Source: Steromphala cineraria
Lineage: Eukaryota; Mollusca; Gastropoda; Trochida; Trochidae
Assembly: GCA_916613615.1 (NCBI GenBank)
Contig: OU744736.1
Coordinates: 3,728,330 to 3,792,329 of the forward strand
Length of the DNA stretch: 64,000 nt
Direction of reading: 5' to 3'
This document shows positions 38,600 to 50,282 of the stretch, in pieces (position 1 is the stretch's first letter; each line of letters opens with the position of its first letter). Both the position numbers and the translations under genes were made by a program. The notes under the pieces are model-generated. The model was not told where the DNA came from and ran no database searches. It was given only the letters and a program-made list of their open reading frames with translations.

Positions 38600-38877
38600 C
38601 TTTGTACGAATGTCTTTGGTTAAACTAATCAATTGGCAAAACATTGTAGAAATACATTTTGTGATAAATGAAATCCATTTTTCCTTTAAAATAACGTATT
38701 TGAAAACCTTCTTAGTGACTAATATAAAACACTTTTAATCAACAATATTTCTGTAATGTGTTTTCAAATATTGTGTGGTTTTGTAATTACACATTTTATT
38801 CTGTGAAGCATACAGCTCTTATATGAAGCGGGCGTAAAATGGTTACAAAAGTCCCTTCGTAAGCTAGACAAGCGTTC
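38600..38877 (+). repeat. Diverged tandem duplication, second copy
   Basis: Second copy of the block at 37850-38130, with many substitutions and small indels. Confidence 0.65.
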
Positions 38878-40963
38878 CTACAGTGTTCCTGAATTATGAA
38901 AATAAAAATATCGGAAAATAAATTTCTGATTACATTAAAAGGATAAAATAAATATTTACAATCAAAATGACGTGTATGATATGCGAAAGAGACATTTGAC
39001 CAATAAATAATCCCTTCATTAGAATTTCGGGAAAGATGTTTTAGATATGCATAATGCAGATTACAACTGTATGATTGCTTACTTTCTCGACAACATTTCA
39101 CTTTCAATCTAGTCATTTTATACAATAAATGGAAATTTTCAAAACACTTCAGGAATTCAATCAAATAAAAACGAAAGAATATACCATTGTACAAAGGATT
39201 ATATTTTTGTTAAATGGCACGAATAGATTGAAACGAGTTAAACACTTGTGTCTACACATTGCGACGTAAGACATAACATAAAACCTCTCAAAAAGATCTC
39301 AAATACTGAGCTATAATTTATACGTAGTAGAAATGGAACAGTTCATAATGGATTTGTGCTATGAGTGATAATATCTCCAATGACTAATGACACTTATCAA
39401 ATGCATTATCACAAATGCTTTCGAAAATCTATTAAGGAAAGTGTGTGCTCTATGAATGATTAACTTCTAAGTTTCAGAAGTGTATTTATTCATTTTACTC
39501 TTTTATGTTGATGTCAGCAAGACTATGGAAATTCGGATTAAGGTGATGGGTTAACTTAACTCTTAAATTGTGTAAAGTAGCTTTTATGCACTCGTGCAAA
39601 TGACATTAAGCCATATTTGCATCGCAACGAGCGTTACGTACATGTATATTACCGATGTTACAAGTCATAAAACAATATGTGTATTTAAACTCTTTCAATG
39701 TCACAAGGGACGGTCGAAAGAAAAAAAAACATTTTGCCAGGTATTATGTGCAGTATTTGTCAACCTCCGACTGTGAATCTTTATATAAGAGGCACTCTGT
39801 GAGCTTATTGAGGTTCTATCTTACCATACGTTATTCTAGCTATTCATACCATCTCACATATCCATTCCCGAATGTCATTCATGGGACAATTGATATCTCA
39901 ATTCAAAGAGAACAACTATTCTCATTCTGGTGCAGAAGTCCAAAACACGCGTCCTGTTTTTTAAGGTATTGCATAACCTATCAACACTCTTAGTTCGAAG
40001 CTGCCCATCCGTACTGCGTTCGATATCATGTTTGAACAAATGGGGTTTAATGAATGAATTGAAATACTTTTATCAGGTTTATTGGTTTTTAGGTAAGGAT
40101 TCAATCGTCTGTGTTATTCTCCAGGTACACGTTACACCTTGAACAGAAATAGCGTCAGATATGGTTTTTGAATCTTAAAGACATGACGAAAGTCTGTTCA
40201 GCCAGATTAATTAATAAATAATAGTTATTTATAATATGATATTTAAATTATAAGTTTTCATAACATAATTGTCATTACATGATTTGATAGTATTCGTCTT
40301 ACATTGAAGATACGTCTAAGCGTCTTTGGATATATATTTATTAATGAAATAAACTTTGATTCTTTAGAAGACTCATAGAAGCACGTTTTACATAAAAAGA
40401 GTGATCTGATGAAACCGGAAATAATTATAATGTATTTAGGTGAAAAGCAGGAAACACGAAACAACTCGAATCGCCTGTCCTGCCTCAAACAATTGAATGG
40501 TGATCACAGAAACATACCCCCTGCAGTTTTCGCTTAGCACGTGATAACTTCTACTATGGTATTCGTATTAAGTACTGCGATGATTGACCCCCTAAAGGTA
40601 AACATGCATGGCATAAACTAATATCTACGAGAAAAAGAATAAATTCAATTTTTAATAAACGCACGGCCTCCCTTGTAAGAGAAAATAGGTTTCAATTGCT
40701 ATGGAAGTATTATTGTGTCATTTTTATGAGTGGAAAAACTGTCAACCGAGATACGAGGCCTTGTTTTGAGACAAGGTCACCCGGCGTGACTAATTTAAGC
40801 ATAATGTTTGCGTTATTATTGAAATTAAAGTTTTTAAAAAATTGGCACGTTAAAAAATTAAATACTTATTTTAGGATAGAGGCAAATAAGGACCACTTTT
40901 GAGAATAACGCGTGTCCTTTGTTTCATGCATGTACATGTAATAGTACGTTTCTGATTTCACTT

Positions 40964-41334
40964 TTAAAGGGGCAGTAGCACGTTTTTTGATAATTTTATA
41001 TTTTAAAATTTTCACTGATAATTGTAAGTTGATGCTAAATATGTTCATTTGACAGTGTCAAAAATCTCATTACACAATGAGCCAATCAGCCATCGTCAGA
41101 GGACAAAGTATGAAGATTCACATAAAATCCATTGGCGGCCATTTTGTGTGAACACCTTTAATTCATTTTGAGTAAGAAAGAGGTATCGCATGGCTAAACT
41201 TTACATTATATATTTGAATTATTACTGCTCCATTTAGTTTAGATACATTGTCCATCAATTGGAACCATTAATTTTCATTTTCCTGACATCACCTTATATA
41301 CCCCCTAAAAACGCTCGTGCTACTGCCCCTTTAA
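40964..41334 (+). mobile_element. TTAA MITE family A, copy 5
   Basis: 371 bp, TTAA at both ends, forward orientation. The right TIR has a small insertion (ACGCTCGTGCTACTG instead of ACGTGCTACTG). The right TTAA is followed by AAGGGAGGACGCACGTTTAT, which resembles a transposon end, but no partner was found. Confidence 0.9.
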
Positions 41335-42225
41335 AAGGGAGGACGCACGTTTATAAAGAAAATTATTTATTCTTTTTTTTATAGATATTACATTTATGCC
41401 AAACTTGATCTTTCATACGACATAGAGACAAACTACTGCAAATCTGGATTTCGGATGGACATCATCGACCTGGTTTTTAAAACACTGATATATTTTCCAA
41501 GAAATATATTTTAAAGACTGTGTGTAAGTTCAATTGCTGCATCTATAGTCAATTACTGGCGATCATATTTGTATTTATATATTTACTTTTTGTCATATCG
41601 AAAACATGCTATCGACTAATAATGTTGTGTATTAAATAATGCTAACAACATTTATCATGGACAACAGAGTCATTGTTTGATAATATGTAAATACTTAGGT
41701 AAGACATTGTAGTTATATGCAACATATGATTTAAAATATCCTGATTAATAGCCTCTTTTACAGATCTGCATATGGGTTAAACAACGTTGAACTCTCATTT
41801 CCCAAAGGCATATGAAGTATGAAAAAAAGTTTTTTTATTAAATTACAGACCTGTGGTCAGTCTAGAGTAGGACCTTATGGCGAGTTCACTTGTCCTCAGA
41901 CCAAGGGCTGTCCAGTAACCATAACACTTGACCTTCCTCGCCTCGTTGACCTTTCCGCACTAAAGTGAACGTGAGGACGTTGAAGAGAGGTATTTTGTTG
42001 GCGAGTGTTTTGCGCTGGTCGCTTCGCGTGTTTACGATCAACACCCAGGGCTTCGTTAAGTGTTGAATTACATACTACTTATATCAAAACATATCTGAAA
42101 ACCTTCAAAATGAGATAGAAGATATTGAGTACTTAAAGGTGAGTTTTAAAGAACAGAGTTCAGCTGTATTAGTACGTTAAAAATTCAAGTAAAATGTCAT
42201 ATGTAGAATAAACAATACCTTACAA
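41335..42225. other. Non-coding stretch
   Basis: A moderately GC-richer patch lies at about 41860-42060. No gene, terminal repeats or tandem repeats recognised. Confidence 0.4.
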
Positions 42226-42345
42226 TGTGCAATGAGGCGGAATATGCCAGTTGGTTAAGTGTTTGCTGGCGATTTCGCTTAAATGAGGATGTGGGTTCGA
42301 ATCCTGCCAGGGTCGCGGTCTAAAAAAGTTCAAGAATGTGTACTT
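42226..42345 (+). mobile_element. tRNA-derived SINE or tRNA-like head
   Basis: Shows a pol III box A-like stretch (ATGCCAGTTGGTTAAGTG) and a box B (GGGTTCGAATCC) at normal tRNA spacing. The acceptor stem is not convincing for a functional tRNA, and sequence continues past the tRNA-like part, as in SINEs. The 3' end is not defined. Confidence 0.6.
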
Positions 42346-44892
42346 TTAGAGTAAACCTCATCACATGTTTATGTTTTGGATGATCACCATGCAATGACTC
42401 TTTATCACACATAGTTGCTCACCTTAAAATATTCCCAATATACTTTGTGTAAAGAGAGTTTGTTGAGCTAGTTTTGGGTGGTTCCAGATATTTATGAATC
42501 TATAATGTAGAGTCTGTGAAGTTTTAGGTTATATTTGTTCGTCACCCCGGTCCTCTTTGTGTTAAAGTATTTTACTTTGATTTTATTATATGTTATAGAT
42601 TTGTAGAGAGTAATGCATTTCAATATTAAACGAACATACCTTGATAATAATTTTGTCTATACAAGTACGAACATACATACATGTACATGGCAGACAGACA
42701 GACAGAGACATATATAGTTTATTCTACCTGTTATGTCTTTAAACATTTTCTTTCCACAAAAAACCTTTGATTGTCTCAAATCAAGCGTCTCCAATTTTAC
42801 CCCACAAACTCGGCGGATAAGAACAGAGGGTCGATCAACATTTCATGACTTAATCAGCCTCTTCGGGGGGAGAATGGTCCTTTAAGTGGTTGACTAACAA
42901 GTGCCGATAGTGAGTTGTGATATGGTAATTTTACATTCGTGATTAATCAATCTAGCAAATGTGTCGTACATGTTTGACTAAGTGAATGTGAAGTTTGTTT
43001 GTTCCTATCGGTTGTATAGTAGGCTAGTATTTAAACCTTTAACAATGGGGGCGGTAAAACGCTCTTCTTTCTACGAAGTATTTGCTACAGTCGAAAAATC
43101 GTTATATCATTTACTTAAAAGGTAACGTAAAGTGTAACGCCCTATATATACCATTGTATTTAACTGGAAATTAACTCGGTTAATGCGTTTTGTACTGCTA
43201 TGTACATGTAGTGTCAGTCTCTCTGACATCTGAGGAGGAGAAATGTACATGGATATACTTGACATGTTGACAACTCAACAATGTTGACCTTGATACGTGA
43301 AAACTCTCACATATACATCCTCCCTAGTCTTACGGCCTGACTGTAGTTAACACTTGGACATAACAAAACCTCTTGAAGAGCTAGTCTAGATCTGTACAGA
43401 ACTGCCATAGCTTATACTCTGCGGAAGATTCCTTATATTTATGAAGTAATCGTAAATGATATGTTCTTGTTCAGAGACTGAATGTAGGTCTAAGGTTGTA
43501 AAAGGCGTCTCCTCTTTGTCCAACACGTACTCTCCTTGATCTTGTTTTGGGGTGAAGTAAACACGTATTATTTGAAGTACTTGATATGTCATATAAATAT
43601 GTATGGTAAATCTCGACAGTAAAAGATTTAGGAATAATTATATCTACTGCCTTCAGGTTTAAACGAAGTCAACTTTTACAAAACCATTCCTTGATAACAT
43701 CGTTTCGTGAAAAATGTTATTTCGCACAAAAGCATTTCACAGTAGTCGTTTTCAACTAATAACAGCGAAGTCGGTTATACTATAAATATACACTTGGGAA
43801 ATAACATGTTTATATGACGTTGCTTTATCCAATTTGCGTTTTACAAAACACCTTGATTAACGGTACCACTGCCTAGAATGACGTCATCATCTTCTTAACA
43901 CATCGCCCAGCTGTTCTGCCTACTCGGACAATAGTGACGTCATAGCTGAATACAAAACGACACGGTTCAGTTCACAAAATAGTTACCCAAAGACGTAATT
44001 AATGTAAAATTCATTTCCAAAATGCAAAGAAGTATTTCATAAATTTATTTTTCAAACTGCCAATAGAATCACCAAAAGTGTCATAAAATCACTCAAAAAA
44101 GAAGTAGGCAAATCGAACGAAACGGGCACATTGATGAGAAAATTGGACTAAAGTGTCAGATTTTAGGATTTCAGTAAACAAGGAGTTAAATCACTTTACT
44201 CTGAGACGAATACTACTAGATCAACCAAAATACGTTTTTTCTTAACTGTTTGAGTTTCTTGTTACGTTATAGTTACAATATGAGTTATTGTAGAAAGAAA
44301 ATGTTGCTAAAGCATACATGTCTTCTTAACAAGTATAAAATGCCAAATTCTACGAGACTTGCCAAATAGCTATATACATTATGAAACATAAACTGACATG
44401 AGTCTCTTATCAAGTAAGATTTGCAAGAGACTATTTGTAAATGATATTTTAAATTTGCCATGAAAAGCAAGAATGATCGAGTCTTGTTTATATTGTAATA
44501 ATGGGTGTAAGTCAAAATCAATTTATTCATTCACAAAAAATCAAATACGTTGCAATGAGCTTCTAATGATTCTTTCGCCAACGATCGAATGTCAAGGCTT
44601 AATGTCAAAATAGGATCAGTATGTTACATGTTACAATATGTAGGGCACTGTTGCATCAATGCTTTGCAGACAAGTGCCAAAAGAGAGAGAAAACAGTATA
44701 GTCTGTACATGTTCTTCTTCAGCTCACATACCAGGCCATGTCTGTCTCAACAGTTTACTTTCTTCGCTTATCATCCGTCTAAATATATCCAGGGCTGAAG
44801 GCTTACAGATACCCAACTGGTTGTCTGTCAGAACCTGAAGTAAGAGAGCTCAATTCTAAAAATGAAGAAAATTCAGTCTCATTTTCATCTTA
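42346..44892. other. Non-coding stretch
   Basis: Holds a CAGA microsatellite (about 42691-42708), copy 3 of the unnamed dispersed repeat, and two perfect TGACGTCA sites at 43879 and 43935. No gene recognised. Confidence 0.4.
42797..42893 (+). repeat. Unnamed dispersed repeat, copy 3
   Basis: Best preserved with copy 2: CCACAAACT, GGCGGATAAGAACAGAGG, TCGAT, AACATT, ATGACTTAATCAGCCTCTT and GAGAATGGT. Confidence 0.65.
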
Positions 44893-45390
44893 TTAAAGAG
44901 ACACAGATTATGTTGATATGATCACATATGTCAAATTTTGAAATCGATGTCATTACATCGGGAACCACTAACTGTTACTGAAAATAACAAGTTAAAGGTC
45001 AATCAGTACATTAGAGCGAAAATACGGCCATTCAAAGTCGGGATATTGATCGAAAACTGGACAATGTGGCTCGAGTGGCGCGCTCAAATTCGCAAAACGT
45101 AATTTTGAAACCTTGTCATAAGCTGACAGGAAGATATATTCGATTCGATAGTGTTTATTAGGTATTGTAACTCATAGGTAGATTAATTGGATGCATAATT
45201 TCGAATATTAAACGTATTTGAGATGTTTTCTTGATTTTTCCATAAAATCAAGCATTTTAAAGATATTATGTATAAATGGATATATTTGCAAGTCCAGTGA
45301 TGAGATATGAACTTCAATCAGCATATTAGATATTTTATAGCTTATCAAAACCAAATAAAATTTTAGGAAAGATACTCTGTGTCACTTTAA
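44893..45390. mobile_element. TTAA element, type C
   Basis: 498 bp between TTAA sites. Left end TTAAAGAGACACAGATTATG; right end inverted TTAAAGTGACACAGAGTATC, about 18 of 22 terminal bases matching. No coding capacity seen. Different from types A and B. Confidence 0.65.
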
Positions 45391-45727
45391 ATTGTTTTTC
45401 AAACCTTAGATTTATTGGCTATAACTAAGTCTAAGTGTTAGACTACCCAACTGGTTGCATCTCACCTTTCAGTCAACGTAGACTAGAACATGTTCCTGAT
45501 ACGAGATTTATGCCATGATTTTATTTTCAGGGATTTCATATGAAATATATCAAAAACTGTGGCATAACTTCAATGTATCCGTAGCTCAACGACAGGGGAT
45601 AAATATACCAGAAGGTTGCAATTACTTCATTTTATTGCTGCAGCAGCATTTAATGTTCACATATAACGAATAAATATTTCCAAAGTCTATTTCTCTTCTC
45701 AATGTTTCTGACAATGACGACACATGT
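45391..45727. other. AT-rich non-coding stretch
   Basis: Nothing recognised. Confidence 0.4.
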
Positions 45728-46072
45728 ATACATATATTAACATGTATAATCCTGTCATACTAGTTTCCACGGACTTCATCAACTGACACCACTCACATTG
45801 GGTGTTGTTGTACTGCTACTCTGTGTTCTGTCTGTATTCAAAAAACATTGTTCAAATGTAAGACAAAGTGAGACACATGTATTCAATTGTCTCTGATGAA
45901 ATGTGATAACCAGACCAAGAACATTGTTCTTAACCGACTATCAGTAATCGCATTAACCAATCAAGTAGAACAAAAAAAGCGCAACATGGTGTAAAATGGC
46001 ATGCCAAAAACAACTAACGTGTCTATCTATATCTTTGTTATATTTTTCATAACCGACTAACATACTTCTTAA
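45728..46072 (+). repeat. Direct duplication, first copy
   Basis: Aligns with 46157-46509 about 430 bases on. Long shared blocks: CCTGTCAT, TTGTACTGCTAC, TGTTCTGTCTGT, ATGTGATAACCAGACCAAGA, CGACTATCAGTAATCGCATT and the final 40 or so bases ending ACATACTTCTTAA. Confidence 0.85.
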
Positions 46073-46083
46073 TTTTTCTTTAA

Positions 46084-46158
46084 TACGATGAATTCATTTC
46101 GACCATTATGTGGGTTCAATTTTCTTTTATACGATGAATTCATTTCGACCATTATGTA
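46084..46158 (-). repeat. Two copies of the degenerate hammerhead-like motif
   Basis: TACGATGAATTCATTTCGAC followed by CATTATGT occurs at 46084-46114 and again at 46130-46158. The same block is at 28136-28163. On the minus strand each reads GGTCGAAATGAATTC, the 3' half of the motif described at 28135-28176; the 5' half is missing in both. Confidence 0.7.
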
Positions 46159-46509
46159 TATATATGTATGTACAAGCCTGTCATGCTAGTTTGCACGAAC
46201 GTGATAGTAAAGTCCTTTCATCAACTTACATTGAGCGCTGTTGTACTGCTACCCTAGCTGTGTTCTGTCTGTGCTCAAAAACACTGTTCAAAAGTAAGAC
46301 AAAATTCAATTGTCTCTCTGAAACTGATCAAATGTGATAACCAGACCAAGAACATTGTTCCTAGCCGACTATCAGTAATCGCATTGAGCCATGAAGTAGA
46401 ACAAAACGCCCAGCACAATATGGTGTTAAAATGACATGCCAAAAACAAGTAAAACGTGTCTATCTATATCTTTGTTATATTTTTCATAACCGACTAACAT
46501 ACTTCTTAA
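46157..46509 (+). repeat. Direct duplication, second copy
   Basis: Second copy of 45728-46072, with small indels and substitutions; its left end is a short TATATATATG run. The two copies are separated only by the motif pair. Confidence 0.85.
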
Positions 46510-47289
46510 GTGAAGTGCAAGCTTCGGGGTGGTTGAGATATATATAGCAGGTGTTTTGTTTGACAAGATCAACTATACGTGATATCAAGAGATCAGGAGA
46601 TCCTGTTTCTTGTTGGAACAACCCCAATATTACAAGGAACATACGTCTATGCTTCACCTATATATTACACCATTCTCTGTGTGGCTATTCTCGGATTGAG
46701 TTTGAATAGAAACACTTTGTCATCAATTGCTTCATTAATTATGTTAATCCTTTAATTGTTGATCAGTTTGGAAAGGTACTTACTAAAGACGTAAATGCTA
46801 CAGAGTTACGAAATCGATAAACGTGATACTGAATTGGATTGACAGGCGGTGTAGGCATGGTTTTTATCATTGTTACCATGCATGTACATTATCTTCTATA
46901 ATTTTAGAACATGCAATTCAAGAATTAAACGTACATGCACTAAGGGTATATTCTGTTGATCTAAATTTATTTAGATTGATTTACTTCATAAGAGCTTTTA
47001 CTTTATCTCTGTACAAAATAGATATCCGTCATTGTGTGTGCATTACACAGCGTCTGTTTTATCTGAAGTTGGCATGGTTAGATGTTAAACTAAAAAGAGT
47101 CAGGTAGTTGATCCAAATATAAGAGACGAGCATCTAACATGATTATGACACGAATATGATATTCAGAAGAGGAAACACGTTCATAATCATTATAGTGAAA
47201 TACCTTACAGATTCTTATGTAACCTTAAACATGATATATATATATATATCAGCTGTTTAGCCTCCGTAAGTCAGTACATAGTAGACACA
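46510..47289. other. AT-rich non-coding stretch
   Basis: Nothing recognised apart from an AT microsatellite near 47236-47250. Confidence 0.4.
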
Positions 47290-47654
47290 TTAAAGGGGCA
47301 GTAGCACGTTTTTAGGGGGAATATAAGGTGATGTCAGGAACATTAAAATAAACGGTTCCAATTGAAAGAAAATGTATTTAAACTAATTAAAGCAGTAATA
47401 ATTCAAATATATAACGTAAAGTTTAGCCATGTGATTCCTTTTTCTCACACAAACTGAATTAAAGGTGTTCACAAAAAAATGGCCGCCAATGGATTTTATA
47501 GGAAACCTCATACTTTGTCCTCTGACTATGGGTGATTGGCTTGTGTAATGAGATTGTTGACACTGTCAATATAATACATTTAGCATTAACTTTCAAATTT
47601 AAGCGAAATATTTAAAATATAAAATTATCAAAAAACGTGCTACTGCCCCTTTAA
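47290..47654 (-). mobile_element. TTAA MITE family A, copy 6 (reverse)
   Basis: 365 bp, TTAA at both ends, same orientation as copy 3. Both TIRs intact. Confidence 0.9.
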
Positions 47655-48805
47655 AGATAGTATTATAAAAGTGTTGTCTATGATATCGTCTTAAAGGTTG
47701 ATATGCAAAACGTATGTACATTTTATTTCTTATTAATCTGTGACACAACGATCACATAACTCTACACCTTGTTTGTTATGTAGTGTGTATGTCATAATGA
47801 CCTATCGGTGAACAAGAAAGTCGGTCAGTTGATAAAAACAGGATGTTGAGTAGCTGTGCATTCCTGTACTAACTACGTTCACAGCTGTCAACAGGTAGAT
47901 GCAGCACAGATTGCTTCACACTCGAGATACAACAAGCATATACATGGTCGCATATCAGCAGGAAAACCTACAAACATATTCATATAAACACGGTTCTGTA
48001 TTACGATAGAACAGAACAGAATGGTTAAATGAAATTCCAATTCCTGGTTTTGAAATTTCAGCTTTCACAGATACATGCATGTTGTAAGCATTGACTTGAC
48101 AGTTTATAACATTGCATATTAAGACCTGCTCGTTGTACGAAAGTAGTATATATTGCTTAAAACAACTAAACATATTAAAGAGGCTTCGTAGATATTTGGA
48201 GGGCTCTATTCAATGAAAGTAGAAACTTAAACTTCAAAGTAAAATACCTAATAGAAAAAATACTTGTTTTATGTTTTCATCCAGTAGGAAATGCATTTAA
48301 AATATGTTAATTTTTCATTTTAATTATCATGCAAAGTATTCTGCAGGAGTGGTTTATGATTCATTGCAATAGACAACACCTACCAGTTAGAATGATCGTT
48401 ATATTATATTTTGTTTTGCAAAAGAACGCAAATCATATTTTGTTGTTATAAATGTAATACATACAGTTTGTAACCATAAGTTATTACAAAATACAACTTA
48501 ATAAATATTCAGATATATTTAATACGTTGTGAAACTAATCCTTTCAAATAAAAAGGAGCACCTAAAATAGAATCATTTTTAAACGTTTTCACATATGGTG
48601 TAGCGAGTCATTATTTTGAAACATGTTGAAATTTGTTGTTCCCTAAAAGAGGAATTTAGAATAGCGATGTTTACCTGTTTTCTTAGAAACAAGACAATTC
48701 GTTGTTACGGCAACGGCTATGACGTCATAATTAATTCGATTGGGCCTGGCAGGATGTTTTATAGATTTTTCTCCAGCGATACTTCCATGCTTTGAGGTTA
48801 CAAAA
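47655..48805. other. AT-rich non-coding stretch
   Basis: Contains one perfect TGACGTCA at 48720. No gene recognised. Confidence 0.4.
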
Positions 48806-49386
48806 TAAACTAGTGTCCAAAAGAAACGTTACCATACCAATGGCAAGATAACTCAACCCACTGCAGATTGATACGACTAAAACATAGTTTTATCTTTTCT
48901 TCAGTAGTCAACTCACCTCTATGCAAAATTTCAGAACATTATCTTTTCATGTTTGCGAGAAACACGCATTTAAAATAATCATCGATTCGGAATCTCCTTA
49001 ACTAGGCGACATAGCAGAGAGAAATTGGACACTTTTGCTTGTTTTAAAACGTTCTAGAGCAGTGACGCGTCAACGAATTTATGTCAAATAAAGTGCATTG
49101 TATCAACAAGATTGTATTCTTACCTAAATTCAATACTTTATAAATTTTATAGTGAAATGACAAAAGTTCTGTGCATAAAACAACTTGAAATTTCGATTTA
49201 TGCACTCCATGTGCGTTTGAAGAGACACAAAATCAAAAGTATCTTTTCCTGAAGAATGAAAATGTGCATATTTCTTTACAAGACATATGCCTTTTAGGAA
49301 CACCTAAATTCGACTCTGTCAGGTAATAGAATTTTGTTTCGGAGGACGTTGAAAACTTGGTATCGTTTCTTTTGGACACTAGTTTA
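48806..49386. mobile_element. TIR element flanked by TA (Tc1/mariner-like MITE)
   Basis: The first 23 bases (48806-48828) are the exact reverse complement of the last 23 (49364-49386). The end reads TAAACTAGTGTCCAAAAGAA. If the outer TA is the target duplication, this fits a non-autonomous Tc1/mariner-type element of about 580 bp. No coding capacity. Superfamily is inferred from the TA alone. Confidence 0.75.
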
Positions 49387-49936
49387 GTTGAGACACAATC
49401 ATCAAAAGAAAACGCTCACTGTGTTGAAAGCCTGTGTGGCAGTATAACTCTCACCACTAACAAAAGTTTCCGCCGAAATGTATGTGCGATATAATACAGA
49501 TTAAACCATTGGGAGGCATTGATTCTGCTTTAAAATCATTAAGTCATAACGAAATATTGTATTTATAATAAGATTGATGTTCGAAGAACGTACGTGCACC
49601 ATTTGTAAACTTAATATTATTTTGACCATATTAGCTCTATGGATATATGAAATCCTCGACACAAGGTCTGACCACACCCCATAGGTCGCATGATTTTTTA
49701 CCAGTTTCGTGCAGCCGAATCTCTGTCGTTCGTGAAACAATCACATCGTTCCGCTTATATGAATGGTTAGCTGAGCTCCAGCAACCTTCTTTTTGCATTT
49801 ACCAATGTTGAAAGGCTTAGTTTTGGAGAGGCATTTATAGTTCAACATCTATTTATATAATTTATATTGTTCATGTTATTAATAAATAGCACCAATAGCA
49901 ATTATTTATCGTACCATGTCTACTTGGTTTTACATT
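49387..49936. other. Non-coding stretch
   Basis: Nothing recognised. Confidence 0.4.
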
Positions 49937-49942
49937 AAACTA

Positions 49943-50276
49943 ATAATAATAATAATAATTTTAACGCCTTGTATCCAGTCCAGGACTGCTCAACGGCGAT
50001 ACAATTGCTGTACAATGTATATTATTAACCTGAAGGAATTGAACTTTCGAGTCAAGCTACTTAGCGCCTCGCGCGACCATATAGGTCCGTACTTCCCCCA
50101 TGCTCAGGTACCCATTTATACAGCTGGGTGAACTGAGTGCAATGTGGATGAAGTGCCTTGCCCAAGGACACAACACAGTGTTAAGCCCAGGTTACAAATG
50201 TTTGGTGTCTCCACCGGGATTCGATCCCGGGCCTTCGGCGTGACAGGCCAGCACGCTAACCACAACACCACCGTGC
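49943..50276 (-). mobile_element. tRNA-derived SINE with conserved central domain and (ATT)n tail
   Basis: Read on the minus strand from 50276: a tRNA-like head with box A (GTGGTTAGCGTGCTGG) and box B (GGGATCGAATCCC), then a central block with CCTTGGGCAAGGCACTTCAT and CCACATTGC, then ACCCAGCTGTATAAATGGGT, ending in an ATT-repeat tail at about 49943-49960. AAACTA flanks both ends (49937-49942 and 50277-50282), a likely target-site duplication. The central block resembles the deeply conserved domains shared by SINE superfamilies across animals; I cannot say which named superfamily. SINEs are copied by LINE enzymes that recognise the tail. Confidence 0.85.
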
Positions 50277-50282
50277 AAACTA

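Larger units (their letters stand above)
32590..40963. other. AT-rich non-coding stretch
   Basis: Holds a diverged SINE fragment (33225-33345), a G-rich tract near 36783-36810 and a diverged tandem duplication (37850-38877). The longest open frame (132 codons, minus, 38796-39194) overlaps one copy of that duplication and shows no motif. I see no gene. Confidence 0.4.

Noticed and set aside
38796..39194. 132-codon minus-strand ORF
   Set aside because: It overlaps one copy of a diverged non-coding tandem duplication and has no motif.
41331..41360. Possible further TTAA transposon end (AAGGGAGGACGCACGTTTAT) abutting MITE copy 5
   Set aside because: No inverted partner was found downstream.
42226..42300. 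Functional tRNA gene
   Set aside because: Boxes A and B are present but the acceptor and anticodon stems do not pair convincingly; a SINE head fits better.
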